From positions 683,546 through 747,545 of the forward strand of contig CAADRB010000049.1 of assembly GCA_900708905.1 (NCBI GenBank): a stretch of 64,000 nt of DNA, read 5' to 3'. The stretch is from Hymenolepis diminuta (taxonomy: Eukaryota; Platyhelminthes; Cestoda; Cyclophyllidea; Hymenolepididae). Positions 42,186-55,200 of this stretch are shown piece by piece (position 1 is the first letter of the stretch; each line of letters starts with the position of its first letter). Below the pieces are notes generated by a model that made no database searches, had not been told where the DNA came from, and saw only the letters and a program-made list of their open reading frames with translations. The translations under genes and the position numbers were made by a program.

Positions 42186-42400
42186 ACATGAATTAGGGGA
42201 GATCGAGAAGATGCAGAGATTAATATCAAGATATTGCACGGTCTTACTTCATCAATTAATGGTCAGTTCACGTTCCGAAATTCAAATTTCATGATTGCTC
42301 AGCAAATTTTTGTTCATGGTATTCAGTGTTTACCTACTGACTGTTTAATCAAAATGGTCGGTCTTGCCACCTTAAACTCACTTTCAGTTCCAAAACAGAA
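42186..42400 (+). repeat. Dispersed repeat family A, best-preserved copy
   Basis: Landmarks in order: GATCGAGAAGATGCAGAG; TTACTTCATCAATTAATGG; CGTTCCGAAATTCAAATTTC followed by ATGATTG; CTACTGACTGTTTAATC; GGTCGGTCTTGCCACC. Each landmark recurs in the same order at other loci (35049-35250, 21655-21790), and the last two recur at 19.4, 22.7, 29.5 and 6.3 kb. No coding capacity is evident, so a short non-autonomous element is likely. Confidence 0.5.
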
Positions 42401-43744
42401 TGATCAAAGATAATATTAAGCAGTTTGCAAGATCTTAAATCTACACAAACAAGCATAGCGACAATTTTTCATATGAGCTCTGTTCAGTTAAGAGGAATTT
42501 AACTCTTTTCATCTAAGTGTACCTTCTACTCAAAATATTACTGCATCACTTGTCATTAGTAGATTTTCTCGCATTACCTTCCACCTAAAACGCAATTTTC
42601 AGTCCTTAAGTAACCTTTCAAAACACGACGAAGGTTTTGGCTGGAATGCGAAAACCACTTAACTCTTCCTTTGTGCGATTGCTAATTCTAGCGATATCTC
42701 AAGACACAATGTTAAAGAGAAGTATCTAATATTACCTTAGATTGAGAAAAAAATATTTTTTGGAACCATTTTTTCACTGTTATCTCTTTTCGCGGTAAAG
42801 CAGTTTGAAAGATCATTCCCACCTGCAGGAATCAAACTAGAAAGTCGGATGATGTGAAGAAAAGGAGCAAAATAAATTAGTTTCAAGGCTTAATCAGTAG
42901 AATGGCATACTACTAATTTTATTCTACCTTCTCATAAGTAGTAATGGTATATATTGCAAAGATAACACGAGCTACATAGGCTTTCAAGTTTGGAAATCGG
43001 ATTATCCAATAGCTGAATCATAATCTACAAATCCATCGAGCATTTTGAAAGACATAAAATCAGCTTCCAACGTCAGTCAATCCGCGCAGTTTCCGAACTT
43101 GACTCACCATCTATGGTTTTAGGTGACCTTTGCTGCGATTAAATGGTTTCAAGACAATCTTTACGATTTTACAAATGCCATCAAACATCGATTCCCCATG
43201 CAGTGAGGTTGGTGATTGACTTTCCTTCTTAATATGCAGCCTTCCTATAAAGATAATAACATAATCGATGGGTTGGAGGAGGTAGACCTTTTAATAAGCA
43301 TTTTTAAGTGGTTACTAAAGGTATACTCTTTTATAGGAAGAGATATTAGAATGTTTCAATTTAGGTGAATTCGCAAATGGCAAATAGTAATCGTTGATGA
43401 CAGAAAACAATTTGGTAATCACCTAGCGAACTTAACGACACAAGCTCATCTACAACTAATGTATATCAAATAAAAACATCACTAAAATTTGGACCAAATT
43501 TGTTATATCTGATTTTTTTACATGTCGTAAATGGAAGTTTTATAGCAGCTGTGAAGATAGTCTAAACTCGTGATTTTATAGAAATACAGAAGTGTAATAA
43601 GTATACGAAGATTTTCTAATCATGTTAGCATCAACAGTTTAGCAGGAAATGGAATGCTGAAAAGGTTTGGAATTGCAAAAGCCTCATTCCAGAGCCACCT
43701 ATCTACCAGATCAGAGACTTGAAGAAGAATGAAAAAGCCTATTT

Positions 43745-43870
43745 TGGTAGAAAGGCAGATTTGTGATTGGGAATTTATTCAACACAGACTACTAACAGAT
43801 AGCCGACCTAGGCTAAGGTCAGTTAATGAGGCGTATATAATGAAAGGCATAGACAGAGTGCTTTCTGATT
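43745..43870 (+). repeat. Dispersed repeat family B, copy
   Basis: AACAGATAGCCGACCTAGGC followed by TAAGGTCAGTTAATGAGGC (from 43793) aligns with AACAGATAGCTGATGTCGAT followed by TGAGATCAGTCAATGTGCC at 11053, and the flanks (AATTTATTCAACACAGACTA versus AATTTGTTTAGTACATACAT) also correspond. Confidence 0.35.
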
Positions 43871-46216
43871 AAAAAGGTGAAGAACAAGCTGTTGACAAGC
43901 TAAGACAGCACTATTCCCAAGTTGATAATTATCGGCTTTGAATTAAGTTTTTACCTTAATAGAAATGAATGCAATAAAACACCAAAATTCAGAGGAACAT
44001 TAAGATCAACGGCCTTCGAAATTAATCTCCAAATTGCTTTAAGGTAATACTCTCAATTTCTGTTGTAATGGATGGTCGGCCCCCCGTTATAAAGTAGACC
44101 ACACTTTTTTCAGACCTCAAAGAGATAAAACAGAGATTAACTAGCAGGACCAGCCTATTAGCCACACCAGACAAGATTATTCATGTATTTTATATACCAT
44201 TTATACTATAAGATTCGGATTTGACGAGATTGCATTTGGATGGGGAAGATTGAATCAATCAGTGGGTTCCCATGTGTGATGGAGTAGAATATGACAACGG
44301 ACTAATCGATGAATACCGACTGACCTCATTATGTCGTGAGTTCCCATGGTTATGCTGGAAGTGACGTGTCGATGACGTCGACTTAACATAGCACTTCTTG
44401 TGCACGGTAAAAAGTTTTGTCTCGCTTTCCTATCGATTTTCAAATTCTTCTCTTAACCTCGAACAAGATATAGCATTGGTAGCTATCGGTCACCACAATT
44501 TTCGTCATTAAAATTTTTAATATCATAAAATCAACAAACCACGGTCCAATTTAAGCATTCCAACAATCTCGACAAGGAAGGGTAATACAAACTAAAGAAG
44601 ATTGTCGTGCTAATCAAATTCGATTCATCTCTATTTTTTGGAATGTCTTTCCTCAGATAAAGAGAAGCAGGACCTATCCATCTATCCCAAATAATTTTCA
44701 AAGTAAGCGCTTTTTTCATTCAGTGTGGTTTCTATAATTTGCGTTGTCGTTATCGCAACTGATACTAACAATTGCCAAGTATTATTAGCTTCATTTACCT
44801 CTCCTTCTCTCCCAAAATAATCTCAGAGGAGATCGAATTGTGACACTGAATAAAAGAATTAACCCAATATGTGATGGCATTCCAGAAATCACTCCATAAA
44901 ATTTTAAAACATTGTCACATGTATATCTTCTTTCATTCGCGTATTTATTATTAGACTTCATTCACATTCATTCTAGTTAAATGTCTTACTAGCTCCCCAA
45001 ACAATAGCTTTGTTAATTACCTGTTGTTTCCCGTGGATACATATTATAAACTAAACCGTTGTGATGGACCACTAAAATAACTAACAGTATTTAATGGAGT
45101 AGAGAGATAGCAAGGAGTAGAATGTAAAATACAGTTCAGATGCTTGTCGGAAAATGAGCGTTTGAAACACGATGATAAGGCGGATCTAAGAACCCATATG
45201 ATCCAATACGGAGCTAATTGGATTAGGATTATGGAAATTTTATTAAATGATAACTAATCGTATTGCAGCAATACACTTCTAAATTGACTCCCGTCGAACT
45301 GTGAGGTACGAATGGGAAAATTCTGGAAGCATTAATAATGGTTAGATAAGTACCTATTTTTCAAAACGTTTCCAATCAAAATCAACAATCTACGGACTCG
45401 AAAATGTGTCGTGAAAGAATACGAACCTGATTTGGTGAATATAAAAGTGCACTTTATTTTACCATTAGTAACTAATTCACTTCGGTGCCCAACAGCATTT
45501 GGTAACTATTTTGTTTCGTAACTAAAAGATGAGAAAATCTGTGGTTTATCGGCTTACAAAAAAGACACTTTAATAAATAACAAAAATCCTTATGATAGTA
45601 AACTTCTAATCTCTTTAATTTGACGGTACCAATTGGAACCGGATACCAAATTTGCAAAACTAAATATGAAATCGTACAAATGGAACATTTTTAGAAATAT
45701 TTATCTTGCAGAGTGCCAAATACTGATTAGAATTCACTCTAGTAAGCTCCGCCCTGTTTAAAATGTATTAATCGGCCTCATGTACCTGCTCATGGCTTTA
45801 AGAAAATATGAATGAACCAAAGTGACATGACCATTTGATTAAATCAACTGACCGGCAACCTCTAAATGAACTCACCCAGAAATCCAGGGGTCACAAGTGC
45901 ATTGAGCTTTGGAGCATGTGGAAATTGCAAAGTAAATTGCACCCCCTATGAGGAAGTATGCATCCCAATTCTTCCAGAATTCAATAGAGTGAGATTCTTA
46001 ATGTCCTGTTTTCACCCTATCCCTTCATTAGACCCCGTACTTCATGACTTATTGGACTCTTACTGTTTTGAATTCTCAGATGTTGGCCCATGATTAAAAC
46101 TCGATAGGTACTTGCATTTCGATGAGTAAAAATACAATAGCAGATATTATTTTACCAGAAAAGTCCCTAGAATTTTTTTCTTCATAAATTTATAAATTCT
46201 AATTTGGATGACTTAC

Positions 46217-46299
46217 TTCCGATTGACCTTGACGGGTATCCCTGACGCCATAGAAACCCCCATAGATGATAGAACTGACAGGTGTCCCAGAGAGGTAAT
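46217..46299 (-). CDS. DDR exon: cytoplasmic juxtamembrane, continued
   Basis: 83 bases after a 338-bp intron; acceptor ttcgctttcag, donor gtaagt; phase 1 in, phase 0 out. The peptide, DYLSGTPVSSIIYGGFYGVR followed by DTRQGQSE, holds three tyrosines and no stop. It still belongs to the juxtamembrane region, and the kinase domain is expected to begin in the next exon. That exon is not identified. The only splice-compatible phase-0 candidate I saw is at 39354-39531, 6.7 kb away, and it is not kinase-like. Confidence 0.8.
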
Positions 46300-49200
46300 C
46301 TGAAAGCGAAAATAAACAAAAAAGTTCATCTATAACCAGAGTTGGCCAAGTTGTGAATGCCCCAAGAGATAAAGTGAGTGAATGAATGAATAATTTAGAT
46401 GTTTAAAGAGTCTGCTGTGTATGTATGAGGGATGAGGCAGAAAATGGTATGCAGGAGAGAACTCTACTCTACCCTTCTCAAGTAACCTAATTCCCAGTGG
46501 AATTTCCCAGAGGATTCTACCCATCTCACGTAAATGAATTATTAATCATCCACCATCACTACTGTTTTTTACTTTATACTAGCAAAAAAGTAGCAATTAT
46601 ATTAGTGTTAACGAACACACACACTCGTACAACTTACCATTAAGTTCGGGTGTTTCCTGCTGTCTATCTTGCTGTGGTGATAACTGTTGATGTTGTTGAC
46701 CGTAGAAACGGCTGATTGTACCGGGATCCATCGTTCCAGCCACCCAGATGGGAGCAGAATAGACTGGAGTAGCAGAGTAAGCTCCGTTGAGAGGGATTGA
46801 ATACCTATAGAAGGTATTAACATCCCCGCCCCCAGTGCTGCTAATTTCGCGGTTTTGCATGTAGTCTTTTTCCTTGGAAAGTGCTGATCCCGACCATAGG
46901 GACATCTGGTCAGTCGTTGAACGGGCCTGGGTGGGGGTAGGCGGAAGAGGCATAGAGGGGGGAGGTGGAATGCGAGGCATCTGATTAGGACGAGGAGTTC
47001 CATTGACGTATGCATCAGCTTCAGAAACTGTTGTGTAAACTGCATTTGATTCGGATGGCATCGAACTGTTTACAGACTGGAAGAAGGGAAACATCTGCGG
47101 TCGCCGATTATCTCCGTCACCACTATTTATCTCCCGATCTTGAGTTGTAGATTGCTGATCTATCGAAGCGTTCTGGTTTGACTGAAGTGGGGTTCTCATA
47201 TAATTAGGAAGGATTAGAGAGTTGGGTACTGCTACATTCTGTTGTTGCATGAGAAAATGTGGCGTAGAGGAGGTATATGGTGTATTCCCACTGTTCAAAT
47301 ACATTGGGACCTGGATGGAATTTGAATTGTTGAAGTAGTCCCATTTTTGTTCTGAGTCGGTGTTCTGAGAACTAGTCTGCTGAGCCGCGGTTTTAATCAG
47401 AGGCATTGTGAATGGATGCTGGAATGAGTGGTTGATCTCATCCATCTTATGCTTTGACAAGAACGCCCGTCTTCGCCAATGAACAAAAAGAGCGAGAACC
47501 AGGATGATTAAAACCGTGGCCAGACATCCCAGTCCGACAACTAGAGCATAAGTATGGGGTTGCATGGTTATCAAACCATACTGAGATCCCACAATTCCAG
47601 CACTGGAATTTCTATCTTGTGAAGGACTCAGAACAGTTATCGTTTTTTGTTCTTCGGGGTCAGTTGAAAGAGGAAAAAAGAAAACTCAATTTGCACGATA
47701 AAAAGGAGCGATTTTATAGGTTTTAAAGATTGATACTTAATTCCTAAACTACGCACATAGGGATGTGGGTGGTGTGGGAACATAGAAGAGGGTGGACGTA
47801 CGATTGCAGGAAGAGATAAGAGGCAGACTTTACTTTCGCTTCACTGAGCAAACAAATTACATTTCAAGAGCCACTTACAGCAGCAAGGATGATTCTATGC
47901 CTCAAAGATTAACTCTTCTCTTCCTCATATAAGTAAGCATTTAATTTATTTGATCTTGACGATTTGAGAGATATATCCTCTCCAGCGAAATTGAAGGAAA
48001 TCACTTTGTTATTACAGTGATGAACCCATCTATGCATTCTACATATCAGCAAATGGGCAGATTGGTTTCAATTTTCTGAGAGCTTTCCTCAATACTTGGC
48101 GAATTAAAACAAAAAGATATATCATTTTAAGAAAAGTTCTTAATATGAAATTATTACATATAAGAAAATAATATTTTCTCCAAGATAATTCTTATACGTA
48201 AGAATCTTTATTTTCCACCTTTTAATTCCCTTTTATTCGAACAAATTTATTTACATTACAGCTGTAGGTGGCGCACAATATAAATCGACCTATTGATACG
48301 AAAACGTGCGTCTTATTTTGATATGGTGGTTTGAATCGTTTTGTATCGTAGTCTTGTTGGGTCGTATTTGTAATTAAGAGTCGGTTATGGTATCCTACAG
48401 AGAAGAGCAAATTATTACAAAAATACGCTGAACTAATTTAGTAGGCACCTTGAAGACTGTCGTGATCAATCGAGGTTTTTCAAGTGGCTTTTAAACTGCG
48501 CATTCGTTGATTCTTCTCTTTTTCTATTTCCTGCCGTAGAAGTAAATAAAATAGCCAAGCTTACTTGGAAGGGTATCTATTCCACTCCTCTTGCTTATAG
48601 TTTAATAATGTTTAGTGAGTTAGAGTTTACTTTAAGTGAGTTTCGATATGTTGAAACCACGTTAGCTCCAACCAGCTGCTAGTATCTGGGACGATTGACT
48701 GAAATCTACATGAGGTGATTGACTGTCAATCTAAATTGAACGGCTGGTTAATGAGCTCTGGACTATGCGAATATGACTGCCCCCAGACAATAGGAGAATA
48801 ACTCTGAAATTTCGACATTGGAAGTAGTCGACTATATATCCAAGACTTAATAATGCCTACAACATGAATCCAAAGCTCAAATTTTTATGGCTCTCTTGAG
48901 GCTCTGACTTTATTTTCGACTCCACCCTTAACCTTAACCCATATTGGATCTCTGCTTTCCAACGATGAAACATTTTTTGTTCCCTAGCCATCGGATAATA
49001 AACAAAATGTTTAATTAAAGTTCTTATTTTCTCCTCAGTGCGGTGCTAATTTAACTAAAACTCAAAAAGCTACAGCGGTTTCGAAATAAAATTTTATTTT
49101 AGTTGTCAGGTGTTTGTTCTTGATAGGGCTTATTGACGTTTTAATTTCCGTTTATTGTATACCCCTCTGACAAATTAATTGTGATGGCTAATCCTTCTGA

Positions 49201-52200
49201 GTCCACCCTTCTACTCCCCTTTTTTCTCCCTCCTCTTTTAATGTTGACAAGCTTAATTGATTCTGACATCCGATTTACTAGTTGTAGTAACAGTTGTAGA
49301 GACGGATTTTTAATTTATTAAAAGTGATGAGAAAATTGAAGATAAAATAACTAACCATTATCGAGAATTAATCCTGGCGGAAGGTCTACATTGACTGTTT
49401 GAAAGAGAAGCAAAAAATATAATTAATGGATACGATTTAGTCTAAAATATGCATCGTTGACTTGGGAATACTTACTATTATCGAACGTAACTTCACCAAT
49501 TGCTAACCAACTACCGCCATAGTATATTCTAAGTTCCACAAAGGATGCCAGACTGTCATAGATCCTACTGGAGGCATTCATATTTGGGGAATCTGCAAGA
49601 GCTTTCAAGAGATCAACATGGATCCATTCAGTTTTTGGATGTGTGGCTTCAATTGGAGGAAACTGGTAGATGGAAGTAAGTGTCGTAGCAGGGTCAATTG
49701 AACTAGCTCGGGGAAATTTCCGACTCAATCTAACTTCAATAAGTCTAGGTCGGGAGATTTCTGTGCCGAAGATGTTTGCGAGGTATATATTCACTCCAGT
49801 GAAATTGTATAATTCATCAAATCGAAAGACAATGCGTTCATATTCGTTGATTTCAGAGGTCTCGTCGGCTCGTTTCCAACCAACAAGCTCATTTGAGTCC
49901 AATGGGCTAAAATTAATTAAAAATGTTATCACCGATTTCAAGATTTAAGAAGAAGTGAAATCAAATTTTTGTTTTACTCGATATCGGTTTCATGGTCAGG
50001 TTTCCCATCAGTGAGTTTGCCCAATCCGCCAACATTGAAGAGATTCTGACGAAATTCCAATGCCTGAGAACTTCGGCTCTCTGGGTTATCATAAGTGACA
50101 TCTATCAAACTATCTTTGGGTGGTTTCCCCACGAAATTCCCCCTCGGGGCCTGATATTCGATAACGCCGTCTGAAAAGGAAGATTTAGAGCCTTAGGAAC
50201 GCCTTGTCAGATACATGGGATCTAATATTCACACGAAATGGGAAAACTTATAACCCCTAGGGCGCTTTGTTGGCGAATATCCCATTTATTATCAGATTCT
50301 CCCTCCTCACCCCCACCCCACTTCATTTGTGTATGCTGTTTGTGCCCCAAAAGATTATTCTTTTGTTGAAAGTGAAAAGAGAAAAAATACAATTGTGATT
50401 CGAGATTTCTGAATGCAAAATTTTCCCAAGGTTTTTCGTTCGTTTACAGTCAGGGAAGATAATTATTCATTACATATCCCACGAACGTAAATAAGGGAGA
50501 AAATGGTACATATGAAATGTTATTTAAAGGTTACATTTCCTTAAATATTTATTTAAAAATGGGGAATTAATTGTGTAATAAAACAGAGAGCGAACCTCAG
50601 TGCTGTCTTTTTAAAGGAGAATTAAAGGAGGAGAACAGGATGCTTATACGAGTTGTTATTCAGTTCTATCCTCTACTAGAGATCCTATTTTATCGGATAG
50701 AATTTGCAAATAATAGTATTTAATCCGTGTATTGTTGTTGAATTCATTTGAACGAAATAAATCGGACTGGGAGATGTAAAGCTCTCAATAGTGCACTAAA
50801 GAAAGGTAAAGGGAAATTAGGATATTCGGGATCGCAAACCAAAATTTCAGTTACATTTAGGTTTAATTATAAGGATCATTTCGTCTTGAGACAGTTGACT
50901 TTTTTAAGTTCGATTACACCTTGGAACAAGGTTGTTGAAGAAAGTTTTGAGTTGGACGCAAATTAGGATTCATTTGCCGTTTTAGAAACAACGTACCTCA
51001 CAAACCGGTTCTAGTAGATTCGATAGCGTACAAATGGACTTTCACAGGTTCATAAGATAGGGTGGATGTACCAATCTCATTTTAATAGCTACGAAACGAT
51101 TATATTTGTAATATTCAAATTATTTGTAACTTTAAACAACTGGCCGATAAGCACTGGATGTTGTGAACAAGAATTTGCTTAGTAATCCAGATGATGAATC
51201 ATGAAATTTGAATGTTGGATTGTGAACTGAATTTTGTGCAAACTCGAATCCGAAATAAAATGAATGAAGACTTTTTGATCTCTCGATACTGCTTTCAGTA
51301 TCTTTTGATGCTCCTCCCTTTGCCATGTATTGGACATTCTGTTAATCGATTTCAGACGCATTGAGCTTTTTTAGCTTTACTTCGGATTATAATAATAATA
51401 TTAATAATGATTATTCCAGAGGAACTAATGCAAAAACTCAAGAAACTTCCACGAAAAAGGTAAGGAGAAAAGATGCTAAATATTTATCCATATTTCCTTT
51501 TAGCGATTTATTAAGTTTACTAGTTATTGAAGTAAGCATGCCATTTCTTGAAGGAAAGGTGAGTAATTGGATAAATGAATTGTGGAAAACAGAAACTGAG
51601 GCAATTTATATCCGTATTTCAAGGAGAAACGACCTAAGAACAAATTGAGTTATTCAGCAAAAACACTAGAGGCAGTAAACGGATTACGACCTAAGAGAGG
51701 ATGATTGAATTTGGTAGGTGTAATTAGATTTCTCACAACTTACTGGCCGAACACCCAACAATTTCCAGTTTCAAGCAGACGAGTTGTCTCTCTTGAGTGA
51801 AGGGATAAATCCGCACCCATCGAGCAACAAATGGCGGATTCATGGAGACATAGCGTTCTGTCTGCGCGTCCAAATTGCCTTTGATTCGCTGATGAAATAT
51901 TAGAAAACAAAAAATTAGGCAAAAATGAAAACACACGACGACTAATTAAGTGGGATTTGAGTAAGCCCATAATCCCTTCCCATTCTAAAAGAGGGCTTAA
52001 TTTTTATCATTTGACTTTAAAAAGGGTTATCAATGTTTCTTTAATTGTAATACATTCGTTTTCGTCTATATTTTCATTTATATTCAGTAAACAAAAACGT
52101 TAATTTGATTAAGTTTATGTTTGCCGTTAAAAATATGCGCCTGTCCATTATCAGTATGAAATGTCTTCAGCTAGATTGCTCGCAAAAAAACTGAACACAT

Positions 52201-55200
52201 CCAGTACTGGATATGCGGAAGTCTTCTTTTCAAACAGCTGGGTTATCAGTTTCTTACTCAAGTGCGTGCTTCTTTTTTCATGTTTAGAATTTGCTGTACT
52301 TAGGAATTCTGGCTAAAAAATAGTTTGTCGGAATGTCCTTTGCAACTTGCTCGATTCGTTCAGTCATTGCTCAAATGAATTGTTTTTTATTATTAACAAT
52401 AACAGACCAACAAAAATTTACAATTTTTACAACGGAAAGGAATCTAAGAGCGGGGAAAGGTAAAATTCCTCAATACGGAATAAAGGAATGGGATCGGAGG
52501 AGCGGAAAATAAGGTAAGGAAATCAAAATGATCATACTGGATTTTTTTCGACAGTCAAAAACTGTGTTATGTCCTCATGTCCCAAAATTCGAATTTCAGA
52601 ACTCTTGACTTCTAGGTTTTTGAGAAATTTTCAGAGCTGGTAAGCAATAGATTGAATAGATAGGTCATACCATATTCAAGGGTGGTTAGTTCAAATTACC
52701 TAAGATGTACTTTCTTGAAAGTTGTTAGGGGCTTTAGCCTCAGAATTACATAATTAGGTGGAACTTCTATAATATCCACTGGCCAGTATAGAATCGAAAC
52801 TACTTCTGATTAGCGCTCGCGCGAAACTGCTTGAAACACTTTCCGTGCCTGTTCTACTTTCAGATTTCTCCACCATTGTCTCTCGCAAGATGGATGATAA
52901 GTTCATAGCTCAGAACACAGCCCAACGAATAATGTTAGACCTTAGAGCAGAAAATGTTCGTCTGAGGAACCTCGCCGCACTATTAAAGAAGTGTAGACCT
53001 AATCTCTGAGAAAGTCCGGACAAAAAGGCGATAAAATCGCCAAACTTCTATTGAATTTTTAAGTACGGAAACCGGGAAAACTTAAAGTTTTTCGTACAAA
53101 CAGCTGACTAAGGCAACTCAATAAAAATTTTCGATGAGAATAAGGGTGCAGTTTGGATACAGAATCCTAATAAGGAATCTATCCGGCACTTGCTAGGACA
53201 CCAATCACATATAGATGTGAGAAAAACAGAGATGGTCTGCATAAAAGTTCAGTATCATCGATTCTTCGCAAACGCAAGTGAAATGAGAAAACACTGGTGA
53301 AAAGACCATATTCAAAAACTCAGAATCCTACAAACTGGTTGACCTTCAAACCCAGTAGATGGTTGTTTCAAGACCTAGGTGAAAAGAGGGAAAGTGTTTA
53401 CAAAATCATATGAAAGTATGTCACCAGAATTCCAGTGTAACGATGATAGGAAATAACCGAAAACATTATGCAAGACAGAACCAAAATGCAGACAACTTAG
53501 CGATTTCATGGTCTAGATGCAGTGAGACTTTGATTCTCGACTTTCTCCTAAGTCTTCCTGGCATTGCTTGAAGTGTTAAATTTTTGCCTTTGCCATGGAT
53601 AATAAAGAAATAATTCGCCATTGTCCTTTAATCAAATCCTTCGAAATAAGGCTTTCTTAAACTTAATAATGGCGATATTTAAATAATTGCGTCGCAAATA
53701 ACTTAAATTACTTGATAAATATAAGTTCTTTTATATCAAAATAGTTTTCTTTTTCATATATTGTTGTATCAAATTACAGATTTGGGCATTTTATTTTCAC
53801 CAGCATTAGAATAACTTACTCCTTTTCTTGCTCCCATTTCTAACCAGGCAGAGGTAGATTTCTAATTACTAGTGCAGTGGAAATCTGCCTTTTCTTAGTC
53901 GTTTCGTGACAAGAGGCATTAACACAGAGAGAGCATTATTAGATCGTGCCCAAAGTCGTTAAAGGGCAAACTTACAGGTTATCATGAAAAATAAATTGGA
54001 CACTTCTCATTGGCAGAAAAAATGTACCCCCAATAGTGATTAGTGTCCGCAGGGAAAGATTAAATCTGACCTTTAATTTCTATACTTGACAAGAGGTGCA
54101 ATTTAACCAAGGCGTTGAGTTCCACTGATTTTGAAATGAAAAAGTGCCAAATTACTTATGGGGAGAGGAGAAGAGGATGGAAAAACCCAAAGTTAGGTGC
54201 GAATAACGCCCCTTAGAGAATTAAAATCATAATGTCGCATTTGAAAAAAAGATTGACGCCGATTTCACTTAGCTACATTTTTTAAAGTGAGGGCGTACTA
54301 GTAGACAAAAAAATTGAGTCTGGAATTTGAAAGACGTGGAGCGAGTGGAGGGGTTCTTTCCCTATTCCTTGAGTTTAGTATTTAAATTTCTCTCATCGAG
54401 GACTCAAAAACTCTCTAAGGAGAGGAGGTTTTAATTTCAGATATTAGAAAATTAATTGATGGAAGAAAATAGTTCCGCTCCTCCAAAACTCCCAAATCCG
54501 TTCAGCAAAGCGTTTTCCAAAGCTGACTTTGGGTAGAGGAGTAGAATCACAGAGTATCCCTGGTGGAAAACACTTGCAGTCATTTAATTAACTAAAGTTA
54601 GCCAATGCAGTTGACCAGTGCGGTGTGTACCTATGAGCTTCGAACATGCGTACCCTGACTTCGCAGAATAACATATTGGTATCTGCGTCACCGACGCACA
54701 GTTTACTTCTCGATTCATTTTACACTAGATCTTGCTTAGAATTCTCGAATGATGATTCTTCTTAATAGCAGCTTTAACATAGAAAAAGGAACATTTGCAC
54801 GCAAATACGGCGTGAATATTTGATTCTGCAAAAGCAAAAGAATGCTTAGAGAACTCACCGTAGTTCCATTGATATTCTGATATTTGATCCACTCTGAATT
54901 AGAATCTCCCCTGCGATACCAAATATAGTAAAAGGGCGTTAAGTATAATCCACCCTAAAGGCAACGAGAAAAGGAAGTTTAAATAACTTCCATTTTAAAT
55001 ACTTTAAAAGAATTGAAATTGTTTAAACAACCTTATCAGCAGTAGATAGGCCTTTTGTAATGATAAGTTTCACAAAAGATTGTCGACCAAAGTCAACTTC
55101 GAGGTATTCTTTCTCTTCATGTGGTTGGACGTTCTCAGGGCACCAAGCACGATATTGCAGTTTTGAGTCGCCGGGGGCCATTCTGAAAGAAGAAGCAATG

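Larger units (their letters stand above)
39998..46216. other. Unassigned AT-rich DNA downstream of the last recognised DDR exon
   Basis: The DDR kinase exons would be expected here on the minus strand, but no glycine-rich loop, HRD, DFG or APE motif was found by reading. It holds repeat copies at 42.2 and 43.8 kb. A 75-codon plus frame at 45866-46093 is cysteine-rich but unsupported. Confidence 0.6.

Noticed and set aside
45866..46093. 75-codon plus-strand frame starting with ATG, with a cysteine cluster (FGACGNCKVNCTPYEEVC).
   Set aside because: No signal peptide, no known cysteine spacing and no splice or promoter evidence. It lies just past a DDR exon and could be chance.
46597..46637. 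Extension of the large receptor exon reading frame to a stop at 46597.
   Set aside because: The sequence after 46638 is a consensus gtaagt donor, and the next exon continues the frame, so the read-through tail is intronic.
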